The notes under the pieces were generated by a model, which had not been told where the DNA came from, made no database searches, and was given only the letters and a program-made list of their open reading frames with translations. The position numbers and the translations under genes were made by a program. A stretch of 64,000 bases of DNA from CAZLMG01 sp964560765 (lineage in GTDB: Bacteria; Bdellovibrionota_B; Oligoflexia; Oligoflexales; CAZLMG01), in contig CAZLMG010000003.1 in NCBI GenBank assembly GCA_964560765.1, positions 1 to 64,000 on the forward strand. The letters are read 5' to 3'. How positions within the stretch are numbered: position 1 is the stretch's first letter; every line of letters begins with the position of its first letter. Of the stretch, positions 17,115-26,854 are shown one piece after another.

Positions 17115-17663
17115 ATGATGATCCGTTGCTGCTTGCTGCTCCTTGCCATCACAGGACTCCTTCCCAGCTTCGCCGTGGCGGCCCCCCCGGTAGGTCAGCC
17201 CCTGCCCAAGGTGACCATTTCCGGCAAAGACGGCGGCCGCGTCGACGGCAAACCGTGGTCGAGCGATGAGTTTCAGGGCACGATGCAAATCGTTTTCTAC
17301 ATTGACCCGGATGAGCGGGCTCTGAACGATCCCCTCACCTATGCCCTGCAAGGGCAGGAGTTTCCCAAAGAGCATTTTCGCTCGGTGGCTATCATCAATA
17401 TGGCAGCCACCTGGCTGCCGAACGCGGCGATCGCGTCCAATTTGAAGAAGAAGCAAGAGGAATTTCCACTCACGGTTTACGTGAAAGATTTGCGACGGAT
17501 TATGGTGCAAAAGTGGCAGCTAGCCGATGACAACAATGACGTCGTCCTAGTCGATCGCGATGGAAAAGTGATTTTTGCCAAGGATGGAAAATTGAGCGAC
17601 GCCGAGGTTGCTCAGGTGATTCAACTCATTCGCGAGCGCCTGCCGGCGCCCGTACCCAATTAG
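17115..17663 (+). CDS. ytfJ: YtfJ-like periplasmic protein with thioredoxin-like fold
   Basis: The 182-residue product has a signal peptide (MMIRCCLLLLAITGLL...FAVAA) and then matches the YtfJ family by eye: GQPLPKVTISGKDGG, KPWSSDEFQGTMQIVFYIDP, and a C-terminal WQL...VVLVDRDGKVIFAKDGKLS. The family has a thioredoxin-like fold but lacks the CxxC site, and its role is not established. AAAGGG precedes the ATG. Its TAG stop overlaps by four bases the stop of the convergent receiver-TPR gene. Confidence 0.8.
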   Translation: MMIRCCLLLLAITGLLPSFAVAAPPVGQPLPKVTISGKDGGRVDGKPWSSDEFQGTMQIVFYIDPDERALNDPLTYALQGQEFPKEHFRSVAIINMAATWLPNAAIASNLKKKQEEFPLTVYVKDLRRIMVQKWQLADDNNDVVLVDRDGKVIFAKDGKLSDAEVAQVIQLIRERLPAPVPN

Positions 17664-18958
17664 AAGAGTGTCTCTTCGTCCACTTCCATGGATTCATCGA
17701 ACTGGTTTTGAAAGCCAAGTACCGAGGGAACCGCACCACCGGTTCCAGTCTTCTTGAACGCCGGCGCACCTGCCTTTTTGCCGCGCATCAAATCAAGATT
17801 GTGCTGTGCATTGGCATTGGCCGCATCCAAGTCGAGTGCCGTCGCAAAACACGCTTCGGCATCCTTGGGCTTTTGCCACTTATGGTAGCCAATGCCTTTA
17901 TTGTAGTACAGCAGCGACAGCACACTCCGCTCTTCGCCCACCGATCGAATCGCGGCATCATACAGGTTAATCGCCTGTCCATGCTCGCCACGTCGAATGG
18001 TGAGGACTGCGGCCGTGTTAAAAATAGAGGCAAGCTCTCGCGGACTGGAAATCTCGCGAATCAGTTTCAGACCCTCGTTTAACTCGCCATCAAGCAGCAT
18101 CAATGTACCTTTGCCTTGATTCGCTCCCACATCTTCCGGGTCAATGGAAAGTGCATCATCGAAAGCCGAGGTCGCCTCATTCGTGCGATCAATCTTCAGA
18201 TAGGCGTTGCCCAGAGCCACCAATCGATCGACGTTATACGGATTAATCAAACGCGCTCGTTCCAGAGCCCGAATAGCATCACTGTGTCGATTGGACTTGA
18301 GAAAGCAACGACCAAGCAGGTGTATCGCCCTGCAATCGGGAGGCTCCTGGGAAGCGATGGGCTCCAGCACTTTGAGCGATGCTTCCCATTCGCCTTGATG
18401 CATCAAACACTCAGCCAACTCGACACCGAGACGTGCCGAATGATTCTGTTTGATGTATTCACTGCGCAACCGACTCAGCGCACTCTTGTGATCGCCAGCT
18501 TTACGTAGTTTGGTAACGTCCCGCAAGATGTCGCGAAGAGCATCCGCTTGCTCGACCTCGTCCAGCAACTCCTGCACTAATAGCTTCATTGCGATAGCCG
18601 TAATATCACCAGTATGGGCCTTGGCAATACCCATCTCTGCAGCAAACGACAAAATCTCAGGAGCCATCTGTGCTGCGATCAGAATAACTGGCGGCTCATC
18701 GACGCGAAATTCGCTCTGCGCGCCCTTGACGACACGCATCACGTCTGCAACACCCGCCTCCCAGTCGAGGATGACGATTCCGCGTGTTGCTGCTTGTACG
18801 GCGCTGACGGTCTCTTCGACGGACAATCCAGAAATCATGCGATCATCGCTGAAGCCCAACATGCGAAGGACGGTGCGAATGGTGGCAAGGATGTTGTTGC
18901 GATGGCTATGTACGATCGCAGTGTAGTCGTGTTTCTTCTTTTTTTCCGACTCGGCCAC
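17660..18958 (-). CDS. receiver-like domain fused to TPR repeats
   Basis: Starting at GTG behind GAGGTG the protein has about 432 residues. Residues 15-135 look like a response-regulator receiver: VLRMLGF, an Asp in GIVILDW at the phospho-acceptor place, and later PVILIAAQ. The usual acidic pair (here VHSH) and the conserved Lys are missing, so phosphorylation is doubtful. Residues 150-400 are TPR repeats (for example RAIHLLGRCFLKSNRHSDAI and VALGNAYLKIDRTNEATSAF). A Gly/Pro/acidic tail ends in EETLF. Similar receiver-TPR proteins act as signalling scaffolds; the partner is unknown. Confidence 0.75.
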   Translation of the reverse strand: MAESEKKKKHDYTAIVHSHRNNILATIRTVLRMLGFSDDRMISGLSVEETVSAVQAATRGIVILDWEAGVADVMRVVKGAQSEFRVDEPPVILIAAQMAPEILSFAAEMGIAKAHTGDITAIAMKLLVQELLDEVEQADALRDILRDVTKLRKAGDHKSALSRLRSEYIKQNHSARLGVELAECLMHQGEWEASLKVLEPIASQEPPDCRAIHLLGRCFLKSNRHSDAIRALERARLINPYNVDRLVALGNAYLKIDRTNEATSAFDDALSIDPEDVGANQGKGTLMLLDGELNEGLKLIREISSPRELASIFNTAAVLTIRRGEHGQAINLYDAAIRSVGEERSVLSLLYYNKGIGYHKWQKPKDAEACFATALDLDAANANAQHNLDLMRGKKAGAPAFKKTGTGGAVPSVLGFQNQFDESMEVDEETLF

Positions 18959-19433
18959 CGAGCACCTCAGTATCGAAAAGCGTACTCCATATCGGGACAT
19001 ATCCCTATCGGTTCACTAAGGTGAAAATTAAGGGTCACAGCTCCGATGGCGTCACCTTGATCAACAACGAGTTCTGCGGAGTGCTCCGCACCTAAACACA
19101 AGAACCAGAAACAACTGAACAAATGGCTGATTTTGCAGATGCTCGCAGTTGCCTAGCAACCGGTCCTGCGCACCAATTGCGTTCATTCTTACTGAATTTC
19201 TTGGGAAACTCGCCATTTGCGATCTGTCAGTTTCGCCGCATGGGGATACTTCCGGCTGCGGACTGGTAGCGCCACCCTTGGCAACCTATCGTAATTACCA
19301 GAAAATATAGATCTCAGTGGCGGTGGCGCCGTTAAAACCTGGCACTGGCCTAGTTCCTGCTGGATGAGTCCAGCATCCCAAAATTCAAGTCCAATAGCAG
19401 CATGCGACTCGACTCAGCGTATGAGGTGTGGCC
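18959..19433. other. intergenic region, divergent
   Basis: This 475-nt gap lies upstream of both flanking genes. It contains a compact palindrome GCGGAGTGCTCCGC near 19076-19089 and, further right, several short GC-rich self-complementary runs, but no recognisable riboswitch core or tRNA. GAGGTG at its right end is the ribosome binding site of the lipoprotein gene. Confidence 0.35.
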
Positions 19434-20840
19434 ATGACGAAACACTGGTTGCTTAAATTTTGCATCATCGCTCCTTTGGCGATGAGTTGCGCTCAACCTG
19501 TACAACAGGCATCAGACACCGCATATGCGAATGCTAATTCCAACGGTAAAGGCAAAGGCAGCCGCGCTGGCTCTGATCGTGAGATTCCAGGCTATCTGGT
19601 GGGCACACCGGATTGGCTGCACACGTTCCTATTTCCCGAGGGCAGCCCCATCACACCCGTGGCATTTCCTAAGGTCTTGCCATCCTATGTCACGCGCCAT
19701 GACCTCGGGGACCTGGCTGCCATTAGTCTTTCTCAGCCTATCGATCTACAGATTGCCGACAACTTGGGATACCCGCCCAGTGTTGTCGAACAAAGCCTAA
19801 CTTTGGTGCAGATCTGTTCGAAGGCTCCGGGAATATCAGCACAAACCGGCGTCGTCTTTCTTGATGAAAAGATCTTTGTCGCACCCAGTCAATTGAACTT
19901 TGACGGTAAACGTGCGTGCTTTGCTCGCATGCTCAACACATTCTTTCAGCGGGCTACCATCGTCTTCATACAGACGAAAAACGGCGCATCACCTGCTGGG
20001 TTCACCCCAGTCGATGCAGTTGCCGATCCAGCGTCGGCTCTAGCTGAATGGACATCCGATGTCGGCGACGTTCGCGTCGAGTTTTCACCAGCAATTGAAA
20101 CCCAATTCAATCGCCATGCCATCGGTATTGCGAGTATGGATTCCGCAGTCTCAACGTGCGCTGGGGGTATCTTTGCCATCAAGGAAACTGATGAGGCTGA
20201 ACATGAATTCCGCGAAATCAACGCCGGACGAAAACTTGCTATACGAGTTTGTACGATCGACGGGCTTGGTTTTGCGTCAAAAGGGACCGAATTTTTTCTT
20301 GACGCCTGGCGTGAAGAGGAGGAGGAAACTCCAGGTGGCTTTAATGGAATGCATCTGGTTTTCGTGACGAGCCGAACCTTCAACGGCAACTTGGGCGGCT
20401 TGCGTGGAGCTGACATGAAATGCCAAACAGAGGCTGCAGCGGCTGGTTTGAGTGGAAACTGGAAGGCCATCCTCAGCTCAAGCTCGGAATCAGCCAAAGA
20501 TCGGCTTAGGATTGCAGGTGAAATCTATAATCTAGCCAACCAGCGTGTCACTGCCAGCGCGACAGCACTCTGGAGCACAGATACTGGCCTTGACAACGCC
20601 ATTGCCTTTTCTGCCAACGCTATGGAGGTTGACCATGGGACGACGGAAGTATGGACAGGCAGCAATTCTGATGGATCTTCTTCGATAACGATTGATTGCC
20701 ATGCCTGGAGCACAAGCATCGATCAAGGTTCTGTGGGGATGATGGGCAGCATTTGGGGGGTGGCTCGCAGTTGGCTGAGCGAAGGTATCGCAGCGAGCTG
20801 CAACGTCGAGCTACGCCTCTATTGCATTAATGGGCAGTAG
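19434..20840 (+). CDS. modular lipoprotein: family scaffold with DUF1554/lectin-like C-terminal domain
   Basis: The 468-residue protein carries lipobox LAMSC and then the same scaffold as the lipoprotein at 12.1-13.4 kb (SDREIPGYL, ACFARML, EW, RHAIGIASMD, TCAGG, RVCTIDG). After an acidic linker (REEEEETPGG) comes a C-terminal module from about residue 303, LVFVTSRTFNGNLGGLRGAD followed by MKCQ and a Trp-rich end, which resembles DUF1554 and endostatin-like lectin folds known from surface proteins of Leptospira and others. Carbohydrate or matrix binding is an inference. ATG preferred over an upstream GTG because GAGGTG is 6 nt from it. Confidence 0.8.
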   Translation: MTKHWLLKFCIIAPLAMSCAQPVQQASDTAYANANSNGKGKGSRAGSDREIPGYLVGTPDWLHTFLFPEGSPITPVAFPKVLPSYVTRHDLGDLAAISLSQPIDLQIADNLGYPPSVVEQSLTLVQICSKAPGISAQTGVVFLDEKIFVAPSQLNFDGKRACFARMLNTFFQRATIVFIQTKNGASPAGFTPVDAVADPASALAEWTSDVGDVRVEFSPAIETQFNRHAIGIASMDSAVSTCAGGIFAIKETDEAEHEFREINAGRKLAIRVCTIDGLGFASKGTEFFLDAWREEEEETPGGFNGMHLVFVTSRTFNGNLGGLRGADMKCQTEAAAAGLSGNWKAILSSSSESAKDRLRIAGEIYNLANQRVTASATALWSTDTGLDNAIAFSANAMEVDHGTTEVWTGSNSDGSSSITIDCHAWSTSIDQGSVGMMGSIWGVARSWLSEGIAASCNVELRLYCINGQ

Positions 20841-20920
20841 GTCCACTTGCCAGTTGCAGCCCAGGGCTGCTACCCTAATGGGAATTCTCCATTAACTCGT
20901 CGCCTGTTGGCAATGGTTGG

Positions 20921-21526
20921 TTGCAAGTGAGCTTTTCCATCAAAACATGGCTGTGGGTTGGCAGCGCCTTACTCACTCTGGCGCCCCCCTCTGCTCAAGG
21001 TAGTCCTCAACCTTGCATCGGCATCAATGAAGCGGCGGATGCGTCCGAATACCCGCAGCTAGCCCCATCGCCACGCAAAGCTGAATTGATTGCAGAGCGC
21101 TCCAAAGAGCGTCGCTTGGCGAGCAATCTCGATCCGCGCAATCTGAGCGGTTTGGGCGGCTTTTTTGTGCGAGAGTATACTCTCGAAAGTGGCGAGCGTG
21201 TGATGGTTACCGGTCTCTCGGAGATTCGCGGACAAGTCTTTTACATACGCTTTTTTACCTTGGCGCCGATTTTGAAACATCGCGTCATGTTTTGGCAAAA
21301 GGAATACCTCGACGTGAATCAGCGCGCGCAATCATCTGCACGTGAGGTCCGACAAATGCTGCAGGGCCTCAAGAGTGAAGTTCAAAGCTATGGCCTGACC
21401 GTTCTCGTGCTTGAGGGGCAGCGCGTCACTGGCGCCCGCTCTGGAGAACGCCCACACATTCAGGTGGTTATGGATTTGCAGGCAAAGGCGGATTTTCCGC
21501 CTATTGGCGCATCGATCTCGCCCTAA
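20921..21526 (+). CDS. secreted protein of unknown function
   Basis: The 201-residue product has a signal peptide (TWLWVGSALLTLAPPSAQG) and a mature region with one conserved-looking beta-rich segment (LESGERVMVTGLSEIRGQVFYIRFF) followed by a long charged helix. No catalytic motif is seen. The frame can begin at TTG or, two codons later, at GTG; neither has a strong ribosome binding site. It follows the modular lipoprotein gene by 80 nt in the same direction, so co-transcription is possible. Confidence 0.6.
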   Translation: MQVSFSIKTWLWVGSALLTLAPPSAQGSPQPCIGINEAADASEYPQLAPSPRKAELIAERSKERRLASNLDPRNLSGLGGFFVREYTLESGERVMVTGLSEIRGQVFYIRFFTLAPILKHRVMFWQKEYLDVNQRAQSSAREVRQMLQGLKSEVQSYGLTVLVLEGQRVTGARSGERPHIQVVMDLQAKADFPPIGASISP

Positions 21527-21700
21527 ATATCTGCGCCTGACCTAGACAGAAGTTAGTCGCGCTCTGTTGCCTATCTTGCAACGCATATGCTGCATACTAT
21601 GACCGAGACTTTGCTCTTGATCTTCGCAAAGAGCTGCAACATAACCCGCCCCTAAGTACGCCCTTTATCGGGGCGCATCAACAACATCAGGGGAGTTCAT

Positions 21701-22084
21701 ATGTTTCGCCAGTTAACCGTCTATCTTTTTTCGTTAGTAGCACTTGCTAGCACACCAGCCATGGCCCAATCGATCGACATGAAAGATGCCGATCTGGCTT
21801 GCATCGTCAGTAGGTCCGAAACGCTGTACGTTTTTGCCCAGCAGCAGCAAGTGTATTACTCGTACTTTTTGCGCGAAGTGAAGCCCTTGCGCATGAGTGA
21901 TTTTAAGGTCTATCGCTGCCCGTTCTGTTACTCGTTCTCGGGAACGGCCAATGGCAAGACTTATGACGCTTCGACGCGCGGCCGGATGGATCCAGATACG
22001 CGCGAATGGAACGTAAATTTCGATCTACAAATCGACGGCGAAGACATGGCAGAAGGTCTATATTGCCTACCAAAGGGCAGCTAA
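21701..22084 (+). CDS. small secreted protein of unknown function
   Basis: The 127-residue protein has a standard signal peptide ending PAMAQS. The mature part has four cysteines, two in CPFC, and is rich in Tyr and Phe (QQQVYYSYFL). CPFC has CxxC spacing, but the surrounding sequence does not look like thioredoxin. GGGGAG lies 6 nt before the ATG. The stop overlaps by four bases with the stop of the convergent pntB. Upstream, an inverted repeat CGCCCC/GGGGCG (21647-21675) could fold in the leader. Confidence 0.75.
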   Translation: MFRQLTVYLFSLVALASTPAMAQSIDMKDADLACIVSRSETLYVFAQQQQVYYSYFLREVKPLRMSDFKVYRCPFCYSFSGTANGKTYDASTRGRMDPDTREWNVNFDLQIDGEDMAEGLYCLPKGS

Positions 22085-23478
22085 CTGCTGCGCAGCGCCG
22101 CTAGTAGCTGTAGTACCGTTTCTTTCGCATCGCCAAACAGCATGCGGGTGTTTTCCTTGTAGAACAGAGGATTATCAACACCCGCATAGCCGGTGCTCAT
22201 ACCACGTTTCGACACAATCACCGTCTTGGCCTTCCAAACTTCGAGAACAGGCATTCCGTAAATGGGGCTCGACGGATCTTCATAGGCAGCAGGGTTGACG
22301 ATATCATTTGCGCCCAGCACCATCACAACGTCCGTTTCCGGAAAGTCCTCATTAATCTCTTCCATCTCCAGCACGATGTCATAGGGCACACTGGCTTCCG
22401 CCAATAGTACGTTCATATGCCCTGGCAATCGGCCCGCAACCGGGTGAATAGCAAAGCGCACCTTCACACCAGCTTTACGCAAGATGTCTGTCACCTCACG
22501 CACGGGATGCTGGGCTTGCGCCACGGCCATGCCATATCCAGGCACAATAACGACTTCCTTGGCTTCGCGCAGGAGCTCCACGGTACCTGCCACGTCGATG
22601 GGCGTAACTTCGCCAGCAATCGCAGCGCCTGCCGCCGGCGCTGTACCACCATCACTGCCAAATCCACCCAAGATAACGCTGACGAATGATCGGTTCATGG
22701 CATGACACATGATGTAACTTAGAATCGCACCACTACTACCAACGAGGGCACCGGTCACAATCAGCAAGTCGTTGGCCAGCATAAATCCCGTTGCTGCCGC
22801 CGCCCAACCGGAATAGGAATTTAACATCGACACAACGACAGGCATATCCGCACCGCCGATGGCCATCACCATGTGCCATCCTAGAAATAGGGCCAAGGCG
22901 GTCATGATCAGGAGCGGAGTCGTGCCCAGTGGCGGGGCCTCTTGCATAAACCACACACCTAAACCCAACGACGCAATGACAACCAGCAGGTTCAGCAGGT
23001 GCCGTCCCGGCAAAAGCAGCGACTTGCTGCGAATGACGCCTTGCAATTTCCCATAGGCGACAATCGATCCAGTAAAGGTAATAGCTCCGATGAAGACACC
23101 TAGAAAAATTTCCACTTCATGTATAAGTAACTCGACGCCGCTGAGTTGCGCCGTGCCTTCTAAATAACCACCGAGTCCAACCAAGACGGCCGCCAAGCCG
23201 ACAAAGCTATGCAAAATGGCCACAAGCTGCGGCATGGACGTCATTTCAACCTTGGCCGCAAGGGTGCCGCCAATGCCGCACGCCACCACAGCGATGCCAA
23301 TAATCAATGGATAGCGACTGGGGTCCACAGCCAGCATGGTTGCTATGATGGCAATCGCAATTCCCAGCATGCCAAAGAGGTTCCCGCGCCGGGCTGTCTC
23401 TTGCTGGCTAAGCCCACCGAGACTCAAGATGAACAGAATCGCCGCCACCAAATATGAAATCGTCAACACACCCTGCAT
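22081..23478 (-). CDS. pntB: NAD(P) transhydrogenase subunit beta
   Basis: PntB forms with PntA the proton-pumping transhydrogenase that moves hydride between NADH and NADP+ at the inner membrane and so supplies NADPH. The 465-residue product has about nine membrane segments in its first 270 residues, then the soluble NADP(H) domain: VPGYGMAVAQAQHPVREV, GRLPGHMNVLLAEA, MVLGANDIVNP and VSKRGMSTGYAGV are all characteristic. GGGAG precedes the ATG. It starts 12 nt after pntA and closes the pabB - UbiB-like - pntA - pntB operon. Confidence 0.97.
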   Translation of the reverse strand: MQGVLTISYLVAAILFILSLGGLSQQETARRGNLFGMLGIAIAIIATMLAVDPSRYPLIIGIAVVACGIGGTLAAKVEMTSMPQLVAILHSFVGLAAVLVGLGGYLEGTAQLSGVELLIHEVEIFLGVFIGAITFTGSIVAYGKLQGVIRSKSLLLPGRHLLNLLVVIASLGLGVWFMQEAPPLGTTPLLIMTALALFLGWHMVMAIGGADMPVVVSMLNSYSGWAAAATGFMLANDLLIVTGALVGSSGAILSYIMCHAMNRSFVSVILGGFGSDGGTAPAAGAAIAGEVTPIDVAGTVELLREAKEVVIVPGYGMAVAQAQHPVREVTDILRKAGVKVRFAIHPVAGRLPGHMNVLLAEASVPYDIVLEMEEINEDFPETDVVMVLGANDIVNPAAYEDPSSPIYGMPVLEVWKAKTVIVSKRGMSTGYAGVDNPLFYKENTRMLFGDAKETVLQLLAALRSS

Positions 23479-23490
23479 GAGCCACTCCCG

Positions 23491-25032
23491 TTAATCGCGA
23501 CGAAACATTTTCAACATGCGCTGAGTCACTAAAAATCCACCGGAGACGTTGATGAGGGCCAAAAATGCCGCCACCGCCGCCAACACAATGGCAACCGTCG
23601 AGGTCGAATGGTTCAGTTGCACCAGAGCACCTACGATGATGATGCCGCTAATCGCATTGGTAACACTCATCAAGGGCGTATGCAGCGCCGGCGCCACATT
23701 CCAAACGACCTGCCAGCCGATAAAACAAGACAAAACAAACACCGTTAGATGACCAAGGAAATTTGTCGGAGCATAAAGAGCCGTCAACACCGCCAACACC
23801 GCACCCAGGGAAACGCCGGCCCACAACCAGCCTTTACTAGCGGGCTTTGGCGCTGGAGGTGCAACCGGTTTTGCTGCTGCCGCCGGCGCCGCGGCGGTCG
23901 GCGATGGCTCGATGCGCGGCGGAGGCCAAATCACTTCACCGTTATGGACCACAGTCGTTCCCCGCACGACAACATCTTCCAAGTTTGGTGCCAGCACGCC
24001 ATCTTTAGCCTTGGTCATGTCATCGAGGAGGTGAAAGAAGTTTGCACCCAACATGCGACTGGCTTGCTGCGGCAAACGACTTGGCAAATCCGTGTAACCA
24101 ATAATCGTCACACCTTTATGGCAAATGACTTCACCCGGCTTGGTCGCAACACAGTTACCCCCTTGCTCGGACGCCATGTCTACGACAACACTGCCTTCGG
24201 CCATTAGCTCCAACATGTCTTCAAGCACCAGCTTCGGTGCCGGCTTGCCAGGAATGAGAGCGGTGGTGATGATGATATCGACTTCTTTCGCCTGCGCCCG
24301 AAACAACGCCATTTCTGCGTCGATAAACGCTTGACTCATTTCCTTGGCGTACCCCCCCGCTCCCGATCCTTCTTCTTCCATATCAATGGTGAGGAATTCC
24401 CCCCCCATACTTTCCACTTGTTCTTTGACCACAGCCCGCGTGTCAAAGGCACGAACGATAGCGCCCAGGCCCTTAGCGGTACCGACAGCCGATAAGCCAG
24501 CAACACCGGCGCCTATCACCAACACCTTGGCCGGAGGAACTTTGCCCGCCGCCGTAACCTGACCGGTGAAAAAACGTCCAAAATGATGCGCCGCTTCGAT
24601 GACAGCTCGATAGCCGGCGATATTGGCCATGGAGCTCAAGGCATCCAGCTTTTGTGCGCGACTGATGCGGGGCACGCAATCCAATGCTAGAACGGTCAGT
24701 TTTTTTGCGGCCAACCTCTTGACGAGTTCGCCGTTCTGCGCCGGATAAATAAAGCTAATGAGTGACGATCCGGGCTTTAGCAGATCGATCTCGCCATCTT
24801 GCGGCGGGCGAATCTTGACCACGATGTCGGCTGCTGCAAACAAAGTGGCTGCGTCATCGACGACGCGCACGCCGGCATCTTCATACTGGCGATCGGTAAA
24901 GTTGGCTCGATCTCCGGCCCCACGCTGCACGACCAGCTCGTAGCCAAGCTTTTTGATCCTCGTCGCCGCATCCGGTGAAACAGCGACCCGTCGCTCGCCT
25001 GCGTAAATCTCGGCTGGAATCCCTATGATCAT
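23491..25032 (-). CDS. pntA: NAD(P) transhydrogenase subunit alpha
   Basis: The 513-residue product is the single-chain form of the alpha subunit. The N-terminal NAD(H)-binding region contains IGIPAEIYAGERRVAVSPD and the Rossmann motif VLVIGAGVAGLSAVGTAKGLG followed by FDTR. A Pro/Ala-rich linker (near residues 372-400) joins it to three or four membrane segments at the C-terminus, which pair with the membrane part of PntB. The ribosome binding site is AAGGG about 8 nt before ATG. It is co-transcribed with pntB. Confidence 0.97.
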   Translation of the reverse strand: MIIGIPAEIYAGERRVAVSPDAATRIKKLGYELVVQRGAGDRANFTDRQYEDAGVRVVDDAATLFAAADIVVKIRPPQDGEIDLLKPGSSLISFIYPAQNGELVKRLAAKKLTVLALDCVPRISRAQKLDALSSMANIAGYRAVIEAAHHFGRFFTGQVTAAGKVPPAKVLVIGAGVAGLSAVGTAKGLGAIVRAFDTRAVVKEQVESMGGEFLTIDMEEEGSGAGGYAKEMSQAFIDAEMALFRAQAKEVDIIITTALIPGKPAPKLVLEDMLELMAEGSVVVDMASEQGGNCVATKPGEVICHKGVTIIGYTDLPSRLPQQASRMLGANFFHLLDDMTKAKDGVLAPNLEDVVVRGTTVVHNGEVIWPPPRIEPSPTAAAPAAAAKPVAPPAPKPASKGWLWAGVSLGAVLAVLTALYAPTNFLGHLTVFVLSCFIGWQVVWNVAPALHTPLMSVTNAISGIIIVGALVQLNHSTSTVAIVLAAVAAFLALINVSGGFLVTQRMLKMFRRD

Positions 25033-25066
25033 GCTTCAACCCTTCACGAAATTCGAGAACGAGCGA

Positions 25067-26854
25067 CTAAAAGCCACCACGGCCGCGAAATATGGACCAC
25101 ATCACATACAAACCACCAACACCGGCCAAGGTGAATCCCACCACGCCAAACACAGACATGTGGTAGACCTCGCCACCACCTCGCACCGGCACCAAAATCG
25201 CTGACCCAATGATAAGCGCTGCGACGACCATGCCAACCGTCATGCGCGATGAAGATCGATCTAGCGCCGATGCCAATCGATCCATTTCTTCGCTGGCAAT
25301 GGTCAAGCGCAAATCACCTTCTATGGCCGATTTCAATAAGGCGCGTAGTTGCCTGGGCGCCGTGCGCGCCAGTGCCGCAAAATCGCGGGCAATCACCAAT
25401 CCCTGGCGCTTCAAATTCTCGGTTGAGTACATGTCCTCGACCAAGCGCGCCGTGAACTTGCGGCAGGTGGCAATAACATCGAAACTTGGATCGAGCTGCG
25501 TCCCAATGCCCTCAAAGGCGACAAATGTGCGCAAAAATAAAATGAGTTCGCGGGGCATGGGTGCACCGTGCCGGGCAGCAATGCGAGCAAAGTCCCATAG
25601 CAAATGCCCCGAACGAGTATCGCCCAAATTCAAGCCAACAAATGGCGCCATGGCGTTCGAGACATCGTGCACAAAAGCATCCATGTCAAAATCGCCACTT
25701 GGATTCGAGAGCTCAACAAAATGATTAGCCATGGCCTCGTAGTCTTCATCGACGAGCGCAAGCAGCAAACCCGCAAGCCTCTCGCGCACAGCGCGACCAA
25801 TACGGACAGACACACCGAAATCTAAAATACCAACATTCGACCCCTCAAGGGCCAGCAGATTTCCCGGGTGCAAATCCCCGTGAAAGAAGCCATCGACGAA
25901 CACCATCTGCATAAAGGCGCTAAGTCCACGCTCGACCAATTGCATTGGATCGAAGTTTCGCCGCTTGAGCTCCTCGCGATCATTGATCGTCACGCCATCT
26001 AAATAGGTGATGGTCAAAACGCGGGATGTGGTCAATTCCCAGTGGACGGACGGAATCTTGACGTAAGCCACACCGGCAAAATTTGTCGCGATTTTGGCCA
26101 TGGTGCCCGCTTCGCGAATAAAATCCAACTCGCCCAGAGTCCCGCGCGCAAACTCCTCGATGGCCACGGTCGGCCGCAAGATCCGTGTTTCTGGAAAATA
26201 CCGTTCCAGCAAGGCGGCGATGGTTTCCATCAACGATAAATCGGTTTCGATCTTCTGCGCGATATCTGGTCGCTGAATCTTTAGGACCACTTGCGTGCCA
26301 TCCCGCAATGTGGCTCGGTGCACCTGTGCCATGGACCCGGCCGCCAAGGGCCGCTCGTCGATCTGCTGGAATTGCTCAAGAACGACTTCCCCCAACTCAT
26401 CCGCCAAAACCTGACGGACGGCGGAAAAAGGCAAGGTTTGTACACCCGCATGCAGCTTGCTCAGTTCCTGGGTGAAAGCGGGAGGCAGCAGATCTTCGCG
26501 GGTGGCTAGAACCTGCCCCAACTTGACGAAAGCTGGTCCCAGCTCTTCAAAAGCGGCGCGCAAGCGGCCTGGCACCACATTGGCTAGCGTCGGCCCGTGG
26601 CCACCAGCAGCTGCCTGCGGATGCAATTCTGTTGCTGGCGGTTCGCCATCACGACTGGCGCGGGATATTTCTTCGGCCTGTTTGACCTGTTCCGGTGTCA
26701 ACCAACTGCGGATACCCATGGTCTCCATGGCGGACCATAGACCGTGGCGTGCAAAGACGTTGGTGATGTAGGCCAACCGCTGCACATTGCGGATGCCTCG
26801 TGTGATGCTGCGTCCTCGTGTCGTAAATTCCACTGGATGCCCACTATTCCGCAC
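25067..26854 (-). CDS. ABC1/UbiB-family atypical kinase
   Basis: The 595-residue protein shows the full UbiB/ABC1 signature: KxGQ motif in FVKLGQVLATREDLLP, the Ala-rich nucleotide loop AAGSMAQVHRA, the invariant Lys in VVLKIQRP, ExD-type GELDFIREA, the catalytic HGDLHPGN and the metal-binding DFG in GILDFGVS. Two C-terminal membrane segments are typical of UbiB. The family supports ubiquinone or other isoprenoid-lipid metabolism as an ATPase or kinase. The GTG start overlaps the end of pabB by 11 nt; pntA follows after 34 nt. The link to transhydrogenase and quinone pools is by context only. Confidence 0.92.
   Translation of the reverse strand: MRNSGHPVEFTTRGRSITRGIRNVQRLAYITNVFARHGLWSAMETMGIRSWLTPEQVKQAEEISRASRDGEPPATELHPQAAAGGHGPTLANVVPGRLRAAFEELGPAFVKLGQVLATREDLLPPAFTQELSKLHAGVQTLPFSAVRQVLADELGEVVLEQFQQIDERPLAAGSMAQVHRATLRDGTQVVLKIQRPDIAQKIETDLSLMETIAALLERYFPETRILRPTVAIEEFARGTLGELDFIREAGTMAKIATNFAGVAYVKIPSVHWELTTSRVLTITYLDGVTINDREELKRRNFDPMQLVERGLSAFMQMVFVDGFFHGDLHPGNLLALEGSNVGILDFGVSVRIGRAVRERLAGLLLALVDEDYEAMANHFVELSNPSGDFDMDAFVHDVSNAMAPFVGLNLGDTRSGHLLWDFARIAARHGAPMPRELILFLRTFVAFEGIGTQLDPSFDVIATCRKFTARLVEDMYSTENLKRQGLVIARDFAALARTAPRQLRALLKSAIEGDLRLTIASEEMDRLASALDRSSSRMTVGMVVAALIIGSAILVPVRGGGEVYHMSVFGVVGFTLAGVGGLYVMWSIFRGRGGF

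Noticed and set aside
18959..19433. possible c-di-GMP or other riboswitch before the modular lipoprotein
   Set aside because: I looked for the conserved core elements of the c-di-GMP-I class and did not find them; only generic hairpins are present.
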